DNA from: Cytophagaceae bacterium
GTDB lineage: Bacteria > Bacteroidota > Bacteroidia > Cytophagales > Flexibacteraceae
DNA length: 64,000 nucleotides
Direction: 5' to 3'
Assembly (NCBI GenBank): GCA_027487695.1
Contig: JAIYDB010000024.1
Coordinates: 1 to 64,000 of the forward strand
Position 1 is the stretch's first letter. Each line of letters begins with the position of its first letter. Shown here piece by piece: positions 9,013-17,606 of the stretch. The notes beneath the pieces were generated by a model. It was not told where the DNA came from, ran no database searches, and saw only the letters and a list, made by a program, of their open reading frames with translations. The position numbers were made by a program, and so were the translations under genes.

Positions 9013-9237
9013 TTACCCTTTCTTTACAAACTCCGTTCTCAATACAATACTTGTACCATTAACGCGGCAATCAATTTCTTGGTCGTCCTCAGTTAACTTG
9101 ATTTTCTTTACTGTGGTACCTTTCTTTAAGGTTACGCTGGTGCCCTTTACTTTAAGGTCTTTTATTAGGACTACGGTATCGCCATCGGCTAAGATATTGC
9201 CGTTCACGTCTTTCACTACAATTGGAGCATCTTCCAT
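9013..9237 (-). CDS. PhnA/YjdM-domain protein (short form)
   Basis: A 74-residue soluble protein starting MEDAPIVVKDVNGNILADGD. It is the C-terminal SH3-like barrel of the PhnA/YjdM family without the N-terminal zinc ribbon, a common stand-alone form in Bacteroidota. Visible hallmarks are 'VVKDVNGNILADGDTVVLIKDLKVKG', 'LKKGTTVKKIKL' and 'GTSIVLRTEFVKK'. Despite the old family name, a role in phosphonate metabolism is not established. The frame stays open for 24 more codons upstream, but that part includes a basic, unfamily-like stretch, so the internal ATG is taken as the start. Confidence 0.85.
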   Translation of the reverse strand: MEDAPIVVKDVNGNILADGDTVVLIKDLKVKGTSVTLKKGTTVKKIKLTEDDQEIDCRVNGTSIVLRTEFVKKG

Positions 9238-9308
9238 TTTATATGGGTATGTTTTAGCGCTAAATATGGGCAGTAAGTTAACTTTTATATTCAGCAAAAA
9301 AACTGACA

Positions 9309-10310
9309 CTATACCGAACCTAGCTCAACAATACCAATAGAAAGTATTTTGGTAGTCACTTCTGGTTCTTTCACAATGCCCTTTATGCGATCTATTAATC
9401 GTTGCGCTGCAACCCGACCTACTTCTAAACCACTGTGGTGCAGGTGTGTTAGAGTAGGCTGCATAAAATAAGGCAGGTTCCCATCGGAAATGGCTATTAC
9501 TTTGCAATCGTTCGGAATGCGAATATTAGCTGCATTTAAAGCAGGATACAATCCGGCGGCAACCTCGTCTGACATACAGAAGAAGGCATCAGGTTTATGG
9601 CGTTGCAATAGAGCTGAACTTGCTGCTTGGCATTGTTGCAGACTGCTAGCAAAAATAGTGGGGGCTTTGTAGGCATCAATTCCGTTATCCGCTAAGGCTT
9701 GCTGAAAGCCCTTATGTCGTTCCTGACTGATGCTTATGTTTCTATTGCCGAACAAACCTGCAATGTTTTTCGCTCCCTTTTCAATAAGGTAAGTAACTGC
9801 TTGGTAGGCAACCTCAAAATCGTTAATCAATACTTGGTCAAAAGTGCTTTGCACTACACTTTTATCGAATAATACCACAGGTATGCCCACTTCTTTCAAT
9901 TCTGAAAGATGGTTAACATCACTACTTTCTGCAGAGAGAGAAAGCAATACCCCTTCCATGGAATGGTCGTGACATACCCTCAGGTTCTGTATTTCTCTTT
10001 CTAATGAATCTTGTGATTGCAATACTAGCAACTGGAATCCTTCTCGGTGCACTACTTCTTCTACCCCTTTAATTACGGAAGGGAAAAAGAACATGGTAAT
10101 TTCAGGAATAATCAAGGCTATCAGGTTGCTCCTACTTCGGCGGAGGTTTACTGCCATAAGGTTAGGATGGTAGTTGAGAGCCTTAGCAACCTGCTTTACT
10201 TGCTCTTTAAGAGAGTCTGAAATATCGGGATGGTCGTTCAGTGCCCTAGAAACCGTAGAAGTGCTTACCCCAATTTGCAAAGAAATATCCTTAATAGTAG
10301 CTCTTTTCAT
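9309..10310 (-). CDS. LacI-family transcriptional regulator of the sugar locus
   Basis: 333 residues. An N-terminal LacI helix-turn-helix (T-I-K-D-I-S-L-Q-I-G-V-S-T-S-T-V-S-R-A-L-N) is followed by the hinge 'NLMAVNLRRSRSNLIALIIPEI' and a periplasmic-binding-protein-type sensor domain (about 60-330). Such regulators bind palindromic operators with a central CG and change affinity when a sugar or sugar phosphate binds. The gene diverges from the TonB receptor-hydrolase-kinase-transporter operon. The intergenic region holds a strong LacI-type palindrome (10574-10611), so it very likely controls that operon. A TACTTTTG element (rightward 10361-10368) lies about 50 nt before its start. Confidence 0.93.
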   Translation of the reverse strand: MKRATIKDISLQIGVSTSTVSRALNDHPDISDSLKEQVKQVAKALNYHPNLMAVNLRRSRSNLIALIIPEITMFFFPSVIKGVEEVVHREGFQLLVLQSQDSLEREIQNLRVCHDHSMEGVLLSLSAESSDVNHLSELKEVGIPVVLFDKSVVQSTFDQVLINDFEVAYQAVTYLIEKGAKNIAGLFGNRNISISQERHKGFQQALADNGIDAYKAPTIFASSLQQCQAASSALLQRHKPDAFFCMSDEVAAGLYPALNAANIRIPNDCKVIAISDGNLPYFMQPTLTHLHHSGLEVGRVAAQRLIDRIKGIVKEPEVTTKILSIGIVELGSV

Positions 10311-10360
10311 TTAGGGATGGGGTATGTAAAGGTTTTTAATAATTGGGCGAACTGAAGTTT

Positions 10361-10368
10361 CAAAAGTA
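10361..10368 (-). promoter_or_regulatory. -7 promoter element of the LacI-family gene
   Basis: Read leftwards it is TACTTTTG, an exact match to TAnnTTTG, about 50 nt upstream of the ATG. No -33 element is evident. Confidence 0.4.
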
Positions 10369-10573
10369 ATTAACAAGTTGACCATCTTAGTTTCAGAGAG
10401 GCAAAAAGCAAAATGATGTTTAGAAAACAAAGAAAAGATGCAGCCAAATGTTATTAGGTATTCCTTTTTATGGTGTGAGATTGAGTAGGCGAGTGGGCTA
10501 TTTTGCCGAAAATTATATGGTACTTTATGGTTATTGTATGAGTATGAAAAAATATTTAAAAATATTTTTGGGC

Positions 10574-10611
10574 TGCAATCGTTACCGCAATCGTTTGCGG
10601 GAACGATTGCA
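10574..10611. promoter_or_regulatory. Palindromic operator, probable LacI-family binding site
   Basis: A 38-bp inverted repeat with 16-nt arms (TGCAATCGTTACCGCA and TGCGGGAACGATTGCA) around ATCGTT; 15 of 16 positions pair. Its centre contains CGCAATCGTTTGCG, a near-perfect 14-bp palindrome around CG of the type bound by LacI/PurR-family proteins. AATCGTT occurs three times, twice direct and once inverted. It lies between the divergent LacI-family gene and the receptor operon, about 25 nt upstream of the -33 position of the operon promoter. That placement suits activation or looping as well as repression. Confidence 0.75.
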
Positions 10612-10633
10612 TAAAAAACTGATTTTCAGGCTA

Positions 10634-10664
10634 TTGTGCAATATTTTTTAAGCATTTATACTTG
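10634..10664 (+). promoter_or_regulatory. Promoter of the sugar-utilisation operon
   Basis: A TTG at 10634-10636 and TATACTTG at 10657-10664 (one mismatch to TAnnTTTG) are separated by 20 nt, the spacing expected for Bacteroidota promoters. The operon ATG follows 30 nt later. Confidence 0.5.
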
Positions 10665-10694
10665 CATCAACCAAACTAACCAAAAGTTAAGTAG

Positions 10695-13334
10695 ATGAAA
10701 AAACTATTACGCTTTTCACTAGCGCTATCGCTGGTGCTGTGCCTTTCGTTCACATTTGCCCTTGGCCAAGGCAAAATCTCTGGTAAAGTTACCAGCACCA
10801 CAGGCGAGCCTATGAGCTTTTCAGTGGTATATATTGCCAAAACCAATTACGGCGCAACAGTAGATGTTAACGGTAACTTTACCGTGAGTAAAGTTCCTGC
10901 AGGTACCTACAAGCTTACTGCTTCTTATGTAGGGTACAAGAAATCAGTGAAAGAGGTTACCGTAACCGACAACCAAACTACCAATATTGATTTCGTTTTA
11001 GTGGAAGATACTACTACAAACGAAGTAATTATCACGGGTACTATCAACCCTAAAACTGCCTTAGAGTCTAGTATCTCTATTAGTTCTGTAAAGGCAAGTC
11101 AGTTACAAGAAACTGCACCTCGTTCAACGGCTGAAATTCTGCGTTCGGTTCCTGGTATCCGTTCGGAAGCTTCTGCTGGTGAAGGTAACACCAACATTAC
11201 TGTAAGGGGTGTGCCTATTGCTACAGGTGGTTCTAAGTTCTTACAATTACACGAAGATGGTTTGCCAGTGCTTCAGTTCGGTGATATTGCTTTCGCAACT
11301 GCAGATATCTTTATGCGTGCTGATAATACAGTAGCTCGTGTAGAAGCATTGAGAGGTGGTTCTGCTTCTACTTTAGCTAGTAACTCTCCTGCTGGTATCA
11401 TCAACTTCATCAGTAAGAATGGTAATGTTGCTGGTGGTAGTGTGGCTACAACCTTAGGTTTAGATTACAGAAACTTCCGTACCGATTTTGAATATGGTGC
11501 TCCTATCGCTAATGGATGGAATTTCCACTTAGGAGGTTTCTATCGCCAAGGCGATGGTCCTCGCACTACCAACTTTACCTCAAGCAATGGTGGTCAGTTC
11601 AAGGCTAACCTTACTAAGAACTTTGAAAAGGGTTACGCTAGAGTATATTTCAAATTCTTGAATGATAGAACTCCTGCTTATATGCCAATGCCAATGACCG
11701 TAAGCGGCACAAATGCTGACCCTACCTGGGGTTCAGTTGCTGGTTACGATGCATTAAGAGGTGCTTTGCAAAGTCCTTTCTTACTAAATAACATTGGTAC
11801 TGGTGCAGATGGTAACATTCGCAGAAGCAATATTGCCGATGGTATTAACCCAGTTTCTACTGCAATTGGTTCTGAATTGTCTTTCGATTTAGGCGATGGT
11901 TGGAACTTATTGAATCGTAACCGTTTCGCTATGAACAGCGGTTCATTCACAGCACCATTCCCTGCTCAAGTGGGCGATGCTACTGCAGTTGCTAATCAAA
12001 TTGCTGGCGCTGGTGCAAGAATTACTTATGCAAATGGTGCTGCTTTCCCAACTAATGCAAACGGAAACAACTTGTTAATGCGTATGCACTTGTTCGATAC
12101 TAAGTTGAACAATATGAATAACTTCACTAACGATTTGAATGTGAATAAATCGTTTGGTCAAGTAACTGTAAATGCAGGTATTTATAAGGCTTACCAGGCT
12201 ATCGGGATGTCTTGGTTATGGAACAGCTACCTTACTGATGTAAGTGATAAGGGTTCAAGATTAGTAAACGTAACTAATGCCGCTGGCGATACTGCTTATA
12301 CAGATAATGGCGTTTTAGCTTATGGTACTCCTTTCTGGGGTAACCTACACCGCAACTACGATACCCACTACGATATCACTGCCCCTTATGCAGGTTTTGA
12401 ATACAAGCCTACTGAAAAGTTAACGGTTGATGTGAGCACTCGTTACGATATGGGTCGTGTTTATGGTTCTTTCAACGGTGCCAATACCAAACCTTTAGAT
12501 GTAAACGGCGATGGTACCATTTCTTTTGTTGAGCAAAGGGTAAACGTGATGGATAATACTAAGAGCAATCCAGTTAACTACCGTTATGAATACCTATCGT
12601 ACTCTTTAGGTGCTAACTATATCTTAAATGATAAAATGGCAGTATTTGCCAGACATAGTACTGGTGCTCGTGCCAATGCCGATCGTTTATTATTCGGTCC
12701 GTATATCTTAGCAGATGGTTCTGCTGCAGCAGGCTTAAAATCAGACGTCGTAACTCAAACTGAAGTTGGTTACAAAATGCGTAAGAACAACTATACCATT
12801 AACGCAACTGGTTTCTTAGCTTCTGTAGAAGAGCAAAACTTTGAAGCAACTACCCAAAACTCAGTAAACAGAACTTATACTGCTTACGGTTTGGAATTAG
12901 ACGGTACTGCAACTTTCGGTAACTTCAATATCAGAGGTGGTTTAACTTATACCAAGGCTGAAATTAGCAAAGACGAAATCAACAAAACTCAGGTAGGTAA
13001 TACTCCTCGTCGTCAAGCTCCTTACATCTTCCAAATTATGCCTTCATATACTTACAAGAAGCATAGCATTGGTATCAGTGCAATTGGTACAGGCAAGAGC
13101 TACGCTCAGGACGATAACAAGTTAGTGATGCCAGGCTACACTTACTTCAATGCCTTCATTAACTTCGGTTTAACCGAGAAAATGAGTCTTTCAATCAATG
13201 CCAACAACCTATTCAATACCATTGGTGTAACTGAATCTGAGGAAGGTAGCATTACTGAAAACAGCACAAACATTGTTAGAGCACGTTCTATTGCTGGTCG
13301 TACCATTTCGGCAGCATTAAGAATAAGCTTCTAA
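10695..13334 (+). CDS. TonB-dependent receptor for a sugar
   Basis: An 879-residue outer-membrane transporter. Signal peptide 1-24; CarboxypepD-regulatory-like domain about 25-105 (GKISGKVTSTTGEPMSFSVV...); plug domain about 120-235 with 'TAEILRSVPGIRSE' and 'ITVRGVPI'; then a 22-strand-type barrel ending in the strand 'RTISAALRISF' with a terminal Phe. It imports a large or scarce substrate with energy from TonB/ExbBD. Unlike classical SusC it has no SusD lipoprotein gene beside it. The following hydrolase, kinase and transporter suggest an oligosaccharide such as sucrose. It is the first gene of the operon; the next starts 42 nt downstream. Confidence 0.93.
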   Translation: MKKLLRFSLALSLVLCLSFTFALGQGKISGKVTSTTGEPMSFSVVYIAKTNYGATVDVNGNFTVSKVPAGTYKLTASYVGYKKSVKEVTVTDNQTTNIDFVLVEDTTTNEVIITGTINPKTALESSISISSVKASQLQETAPRSTAEILRSVPGIRSEASAGEGNTNITVRGVPIATGGSKFLQLHEDGLPVLQFGDIAFATADIFMRADNTVARVEALRGGSASTLASNSPAGIINFISKNGNVAGGSVATTLGLDYRNFRTDFEYGAPIANGWNFHLGGFYRQGDGPRTTNFTSSNGGQFKANLTKNFEKGYARVYFKFLNDRTPAYMPMPMTVSGTNADPTWGSVAGYDALRGALQSPFLLNNIGTGADGNIRRSNIADGINPVSTAIGSELSFDLGDGWNLLNRNRFAMNSGSFTAPFPAQVGDATAVANQIAGAGARITYANGAAFPTNANGNNLLMRMHLFDTKLNNMNNFTNDLNVNKSFGQVTVNAGIYKAYQAIGMSWLWNSYLTDVSDKGSRLVNVTNAAGDTAYTDNGVLAYGTPFWGNLHRNYDTHYDITAPYAGFEYKPTEKLTVDVSTRYDMGRVYGSFNGANTKPLDVNGDGTISFVEQRVNVMDNTKSNPVNYRYEYLSYSLGANYILNDKMAVFARHSTGARANADRLLFGPYILADGSAAAGLKSDVVTQTEVGYKMRKNNYTINATGFLASVEEQNFEATTQNSVNRTYTAYGLELDGTATFGNFNIRGGLTYTKAEISKDEINKTQVGNTPRRQAPYIFQIMPSYTYKKHSIGISAIGTGKSYAQDDNKLVMPGYTYFNAFINFGLTEKMSLSINANNLFNTIGVTESEEGSITENSTNIVRARSIAGRTISAALRISF

Positions 13335-13376
13335 TTAACCGCCCTACAATTTCTAGGTCCCAAAACCTGAACTACA

Positions 13377-14591
13377 ATGCAAGGTAATACTACCACAAAG
13401 CCATTAATAGTTGAAGCGCAAAAACGTGCTTGGCAAGTACTTGAGGGGTGCATTACTAGCGAAGGTATTTTAGCTTCGCCTGCCAACCACGATAATTACC
13501 GCAGGGTTTGGGCCAGAGATTCTATGATTGCAGGAATTGCTGGACTATTGGGAAATCATAGTTCAGTAATTGAAGCAATGGTGCAATCTGTAATCACTTT
13601 ACAGAAACACCAAGCTGCTAACGGTCAAATACCATCGAATGTGGGAATTGATGCCCCACAAACAGTGAGCTTTGGTTCATTAGCAGGTAGAGTAGATGCT
13701 ACTACGTGGTGGGTAATTGGAGCTTGTTTGCTCATCAGTAACCAAAAGGAATCTGCGCTAAAACAAGCGTTAGCGCAGCCCATTGCAAAAGCCTTCCAAG
13801 TTCTGAAGGATTGGGAAATGAATGGGCGTGGTTTCATTTACACACCACTGGGTGGCAACTGGGCCGATGAATATATTAGCGAAGGCTATAACCTCTATGA
13901 CCAATGCCTACGTTTGTGGGCATTGCGCATAGCGGGTAAAGTATATGAAAATGAACAGTATATAGCAGATGCAGCAGCGTTAACTACCTTAATAGTGAAT
14001 AACTATTATTACCAAGAAGGTAGTAGTAATCATTACCATGCTGTAGCTTACCAAAAGGCGGAACCTAAACCTTATTTCTGGTTTCAGTTTGGTCCGCAAG
14101 GGTATGATACTCGCTTCGATATGGCTGCCAATGCTTTGGTTTTAATGCTAGAGTTGCATCCTGAACCAACCAAATTAGAGGAATATCTGAAAGAATTAGC
14201 CTTAACTCAAGGCAGATGGATGTTACCCGTTTTCTATCCTGTAATTCAAGAAACAGATCCTGAATGGTTTTTATTGGAACGGAATTACAGCTATTCCTTT
14301 AAAAACAAACCGCACCACTTTCATAATGGAGGCTGTTGGCCCGTATTTATGGGTTGGCTAGGATTAGGATTAGCAAAGCACGGATTGCTTGGGGCTACCC
14401 AAAATATGCAAGAGGCTATAAGTGAATCTCTTGCAGCCGAAGAACCACCTTTCAGCTTTCACGAATATTGGGCAGGCGATAACAATGTGCCAGGCGGGGT
14501 AAAACCTTTGGCTTATACTGCCACAGGAGTGGTGTTATTACAAATTGCTACACAATTGAATTGTAATGAAGTTATTAAAAAGCTTTTCTAA
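13377..14591 (+). CDS. GH100-like (neutral invertase-type) glycoside hydrolase
   Basis: A 404-residue protein without signal peptide, so probably cytoplasmic. It has the (alpha/alpha)6-barrel motifs of the alkaline/neutral invertase family: R-V-W-A-R-D at 43-48; A-G-R-V-D-A-T-T-W-W at 103-112, where Asp108 aligns with the catalytic acid of the 'VDSxxWW' motif; H-N-G-G-C-W-P at 316-322; and F-H-E-Y-W near 361-365, with Glu363 the likely second carboxylate. Such enzymes hydrolyse sucrose to glucose and fructose. Automated annotation often calls relatives amylo-alpha-1,6-glucosidase, so another alpha-glucoside is possible. Its stop overlaps the next start (TAATG), implying translational coupling. 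Confidence 0.75.
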   Translation: MQGNTTTKPLIVEAQKRAWQVLEGCITSEGILASPANHDNYRRVWARDSMIAGIAGLLGNHSSVIEAMVQSVITLQKHQAANGQIPSNVGIDAPQTVSFGSLAGRVDATTWWVIGACLLISNQKESALKQALAQPIAKAFQVLKDWEMNGRGFIYTPLGGNWADEYISEGYNLYDQCLRLWALRIAGKVYENEQYIADAAALTTLIVNNYYYQEGSSNHYHAVAYQKAEPKPYFWFQFGPQGYDTRFDMAANALVLMLELHPEPTKLEEYLKELALTQGRWMLPVFYPVIQETDPEWFLLERNYSYSFKNKPHHFHNGGCWPVFMGWLGLGLAKHGLLGATQNMQEAISESLAAEEPPFSFHEYWAGDNNVPGGVKPLAYTATGVVLLQIATQLNCNEVIKKLF

Positions 14592-15232
14592 TGACTAATG
14601 AAAGCATACTTCTGAAACCTGCCTATTTGGAATTGGGCAAAAATTTGAGCGATATTATATTAGCTAATCAGGAATTACCTAATCATAAAGTTGTTATTTC
14701 GATAGCGGGCGAATCGGGCAGTGGGAAATCGGTAACAGCGAAAGCTTTGCAAGCAGCCTTATTAGAAAATCGTATTGAAAGCGAAATGCTTTCGATGGAT
14801 AATTACTTTAAGTTACCACCAAAAGTAAATCATTTGGCAAGGATGAGTAATATAAGCCAAGTAGGACCACAAGAAGTTAATTTAGAATTATTGCAATTAC
14901 ATATCAATTCATTTAAAGAAGGAATAAATACACTTTCGCTTCCGCTTACAAACTACACTACCGATAGTTTCGATATACAAGAACATTCATTTCAAAATGC
15001 TCAAGTTTTAATTATTGAAGGTACTTATGTATTTACTTTACGAAATACAGATTTCAATATATTTATCAATAGAACCTACCACCAAACAAAGACTGCAAGA
15101 GCGGAACGTAACAGAGATATAATGACCGATTTTGTGGAGCAAGTACTTGAAATAGAACACCATATCATTAAAAAGGGAGCTGAAAAAGCTAACTTGATTA
15201 TTGATTCCAATTACCAAATACACCAACGATAA
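14591..15232 (+). CDS. Uridine kinase/PRK-superfamily P-loop kinase, probable sugar kinase
   Basis: A 213-residue cytoplasmic P-loop kinase. Walker A is G-E-S-G-S-G-K-S at 40-47. The 'LSMDNYFKLPP' segment places Asp70 where uridine kinases carry the catalytic Asp-Asp/Asp-Asn-Tyr. The strand 'VLIIEGTYVF' (139-148) is the Walker-B-like region, and R-A-E-R-N-R-D (170-176) is the lid motif. The family includes uridine kinase, phosphoribulokinase, pantothenate kinase and other small-molecule kinases. Its position between an invertase-like hydrolase and a sugar transporter, with one-base overlaps on both sides, suggests that it phosphorylates the released hexose. That is inference; a nucleoside substrate is not excluded. 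Confidence 0.82.
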   Translation: MTNESILLKPAYLELGKNLSDIILANQELPNHKVVISIAGESGSGKSVTAKALQAALLENRIESEMLSMDNYFKLPPKVNHLARMSNISQVGPQEVNLELLQLHINSFKEGINTLSLPLTNYTTDSFDIQEHSFQNAQVLIIEGTYVFTLRNTDFNIFINRTYHQTKTARAERNRDIMTDFVEQVLEIEHHIIKKGAEKANLIIDSNYQIHQR

Positions 15233-16539
15233 TGCAAAAACCGAAGTTAAAATTTTGGCAAATCTGGAACATGAGTTTCGGGTTTCTAGGAATACAGTAT
15301 GCCTTTGGTTTACAGCAAGCCAATATGAGCCCTATTTATCGTTACCTAGGTGCCGAAGAATCTGAAATACCGTGGTTGTGGTTGGCAGGACCTATCACGG
15401 GCTTATTGATACAGCCTGTAATTGGTGCAATGAGCGATAAAACCTGGAACAAGAAATGGGGACGCAGACGTCCGTATTTTGCAATTGGCGCTATTCTAAC
15501 CAGTATAGCCTTGGTGCTAATGCCTTATTCTACTTCGTTATGGATGGCCGCCTCGTTATTATGGTTGTTAGATGGTGCGGCTAACGTAACTATGGAGCCA
15601 TTCCGCGCCCTTATTGCAGATAAACTACCCGATGAACAGCGTAGTATTGGCTACTCTCTACAAAGCTTTTTTGTAGGGGCTGGGCAAACCCTTGCCAATT
15701 TAATGCCTATTGTGCTAGCCTCGTTTGGGGTGGCAACAGTTGCAGGAGCTAATAGTCACGATATTCCAGACTTTGTGAAATGGTCCTTCTTTATAGGAGC
15801 TGCCTCTATATTAGTTTCTATAGGGATTACCGTTTTCACCACCACCGAATACCCTCCAACACCTGAAGAATTAGAAGAACAAAAGGCAGAGAAAAGACCG
15901 ATCTTTACTGATATCCTTGAGTCGTTCAAGAGTATGCCTAAAGCCATGAAGCAATTATGGTGGGTGAAATTCTTTACTTGGTATAGCCTGCCCTTGATGT
16001 GGCAATACTTAGCTATAGCCATTGCATTCAGGGTATTCCATACCAGCGACCCTACTTCATCAGGCTTTGCAGAAGGTGTAAAATGGGGCAACATAGGCTT
16101 AGCAGTATTCAATGTATTTTGCTTATTGTTTTCTGTTTTATTACCCGAATTGAGCAGGAAGTTTCAGCCTAAATATGTGCATGCCTTGGCATTAACTACG
16201 GGTGGCATTGGCTTTATAGCCATGAATTTCTTTACCCACCAATACCAGTATATGGGAGGAATGGCGTTAGTAGGAATAGCTTGGGCATCAATCATGAGTA
16301 CCCCGTATGTGATTCTTTCCAATGGTGTACCTCCAAAGAAAATGGGTGTGTATATGGGTATATTCAATATGTTTATCGTAGTGCCACAAATTGCCAATAT
16401 GGTGAGCATACCATTCATATATAACAGTCTTTTAGGAGGCGATCCTGCGCATGCGCTTGTGTTGGCTGGCTTTGGTTTGGTGGTAGCTGCTTACTTCAGT
16501 ACAAGACTTAGAGCCCACCACGAAGTGTTTAAAAGTTAA
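15232..16539 (+). CDS. SLC45/GPH-type sugar transporter (MFS)
   Basis: A 435-residue inner-membrane protein with about 12 predicted helices. The N-terminal part (KFWQIWNMSFGFLGIQYAFG, then Y-R-Y-L-G-A) and the motif 'GPITGLLIQPVIGAMSDKTW' with 'GRRRPYFAIG' after it are characteristic of the sucrose/maltose:H+ symporter family SLC45 and its bacterial relatives. It would carry the intact disaccharide from the periplasm to the cytoplasmic hydrolase. It is the last gene of the operon, its ATG overlapping the kinase stop by one base. No clear terminator follows. Confidence 0.9.
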   Translation: MQKPKLKFWQIWNMSFGFLGIQYAFGLQQANMSPIYRYLGAEESEIPWLWLAGPITGLLIQPVIGAMSDKTWNKKWGRRRPYFAIGAILTSIALVLMPYSTSLWMAASLLWLLDGAANVTMEPFRALIADKLPDEQRSIGYSLQSFFVGAGQTLANLMPIVLASFGVATVAGANSHDIPDFVKWSFFIGAASILVSIGITVFTTTEYPPTPEELEEQKAEKRPIFTDILESFKSMPKAMKQLWWVKFFTWYSLPLMWQYLAIAIAFRVFHTSDPTSSGFAEGVKWGNIGLAVFNVFCLLFSVLLPELSRKFQPKYVHALALTTGGIGFIAMNFFTHQYQYMGGMALVGIAWASIMSTPYVILSNGVPPKKMGVYMGIFNMFIVVPQIANMVSIPFIYNSLLGGDPAHALVLAGFGLVVAAYFSTRLRAHHEVFKS

Positions 16540-16655
16540 AAAAATTATATGCCAACTTGGTTTCATTTTGCCGAAGTAAATTTGGATAGTTTAAGATAAA
16601 CTCAAAGGTAGTATGGTCTATATGGCCTTATAAGCAATATGCTCAAATAGGCTAA

Positions 16656-16686
16656 TTTGAATTAATATAACACCTTGCTATTTTTG
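16656..16686 (+). promoter_or_regulatory. Promoter of the exported protein gene at 16708
   Basis: TTTG at 16656-16659 and TATTTTTG at 16679-16686, spaced by 19 nt: an ideal Bacteroidota -33/-7 promoter. Transcription would start near 16693. Confidence 0.7.
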
Positions 16687-16707
16687 TAGTTTAAACATTA
16701 AGACTTA

Positions 16708-17484
16708 ATGTCTTTTTTCAAAATGAAACTTAGTAAACTAACTATAATTACCCTTTTAGCAGCTTTTTGCCTGATTTTTCAAGCAAATGTAAGTACTGCC
16801 CAGTCCCTAATTGTAGGGATACCTTCCGCAACCGTTGCCCATAAAGGACACTTTGAAATCACTCACGAATCGCAAGTGAATAGGTGGAGTCAGAATAAAT
16901 TACGTTGGAATTCCTTTAGCTTCTTATGCTACGGAGTAAATAAGAAATTAGAGTTAACTGCATCTTTAAGTAACCTGAACAATCAAGGTATTCAGAATGT
17001 GACAACTGGTGCAGGTTTTAAATTTGTGCAACCTTTGGTAGATAGTTCAAGCGGCTTAAAGGCTTGGGAGCCAAAATGGGTATTAGGCTCAAATGCCTTG
17101 TATTCAATTAGCAGAAACACACTCGGAGGTTGGGTTTATACAATGGGTAGCTTCCGATTGCCTAAGTTAAAAACCAGACTTACAGGTGGGGTTAGTTATG
17201 CCACCTCTGAGTTATATGGACACAGATATAGGTTTATGCAAGAAACCCAAATGCTATCGGTTAATCCCGTTCGCAAGGCTACTTTGCTTTGTGGCGTTGA
17301 GCAACCTATTACCAAGCACTTTTCTGTAATTGCTGATTATTTTAGCGGTTCTCACGATTTAGCAGCCCTCATTATGGCAGTTCAGTACGAAACGGAAAAT
17401 AACGTGTTTATTCTAGGCTACAAACTCCCTAACGAAACGCAGGAAACCGATGCAATTGTAATTGAAGTAATGCATAGGTTCTAA
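16708..17484 (+). CDS. Exported protein of unknown function, probable outer-membrane barrel
   Basis: I do not recognise a named family. The 258-residue product has a signal peptide (to about residue 31, VSTAQS). An in-frame ATG five codons in (16723, MKLSKLTI) is an equally good start. The mature part alternates short polar turns with amphipathic strands (for example 'GHFEITHESQVNR', 'KKLELTASLSNLNNQG', 'NNVFILGYKLP') and ends in a strand with a C-terminal Phe, as in outer-membrane beta-barrels. It is monocistronic, with its own promoter and a bidirectional terminator. The substrate or role cannot be inferred. Confidence 0.8.
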   Translation: MSFFKMKLSKLTIITLLAAFCLIFQANVSTAQSLIVGIPSATVAHKGHFEITHESQVNRWSQNKLRWNSFSFLCYGVNKKLELTASLSNLNNQGIQNVTTGAGFKFVQPLVDSSSGLKAWEPKWVLGSNALYSISRNTLGGWVYTMGSFRLPKLKTRLTGGVSYATSELYGHRYRFMQETQMLSVNPVRKATLLCGVEQPITKHFSVIADYFSGSHDLAALIMAVQYETENNVFILGYKLPNETQETDAIVIEVMHRF

Positions 17485-17492
17485 TATAGAGG

Positions 17493-17536
17493 TACATAAA
17501 AAAGCAGCGAGGGTGACTTCGCTGCTTTTTTTATGT
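17493..17536. terminator. Bidirectional terminator between convergent genes
   Basis: TACATAAAAAAGCAGCGA...TCGCTGCTTTTTTTATGTA: long complementary arms with an A run before and a T run after the GC stem, between the gene ending at 17484 and the leftward gene ending at 17607. The GCAGCGA/TCGCTGC core recurs in the terminators at 43755 and 44476. Confidence 0.88.
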
Positions 17537-17606
17537 ATAGGATACTTAGCTTTTCTGTCGAAATAGTCGGTTTTAGCTTGTATATTCGTTTGTAAGCTTA
17601 TATATC

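Noticed and set aside
9013-9237. Phosphonate utilisation role for the PhnA-like gene
   Set aside because: No phn genes are nearby, and the short form of this domain has no proven link to phosphonates.
9501-9515. TTTGCAATCGTTCGG inside the LacI-family gene, sharing GCAATCGTT with the operator
   Set aside because: It lies in conserved coding sequence and lacks the second half of the palindrome, so a second operator is not supported.
10448-10651. A 67-codon rightward ORF between the LacI gene and the receptor operon
   Set aside because: It covers the operator and part of the promoter region, has no protein-like features, and its frame is explained by chance in a regulatory region.
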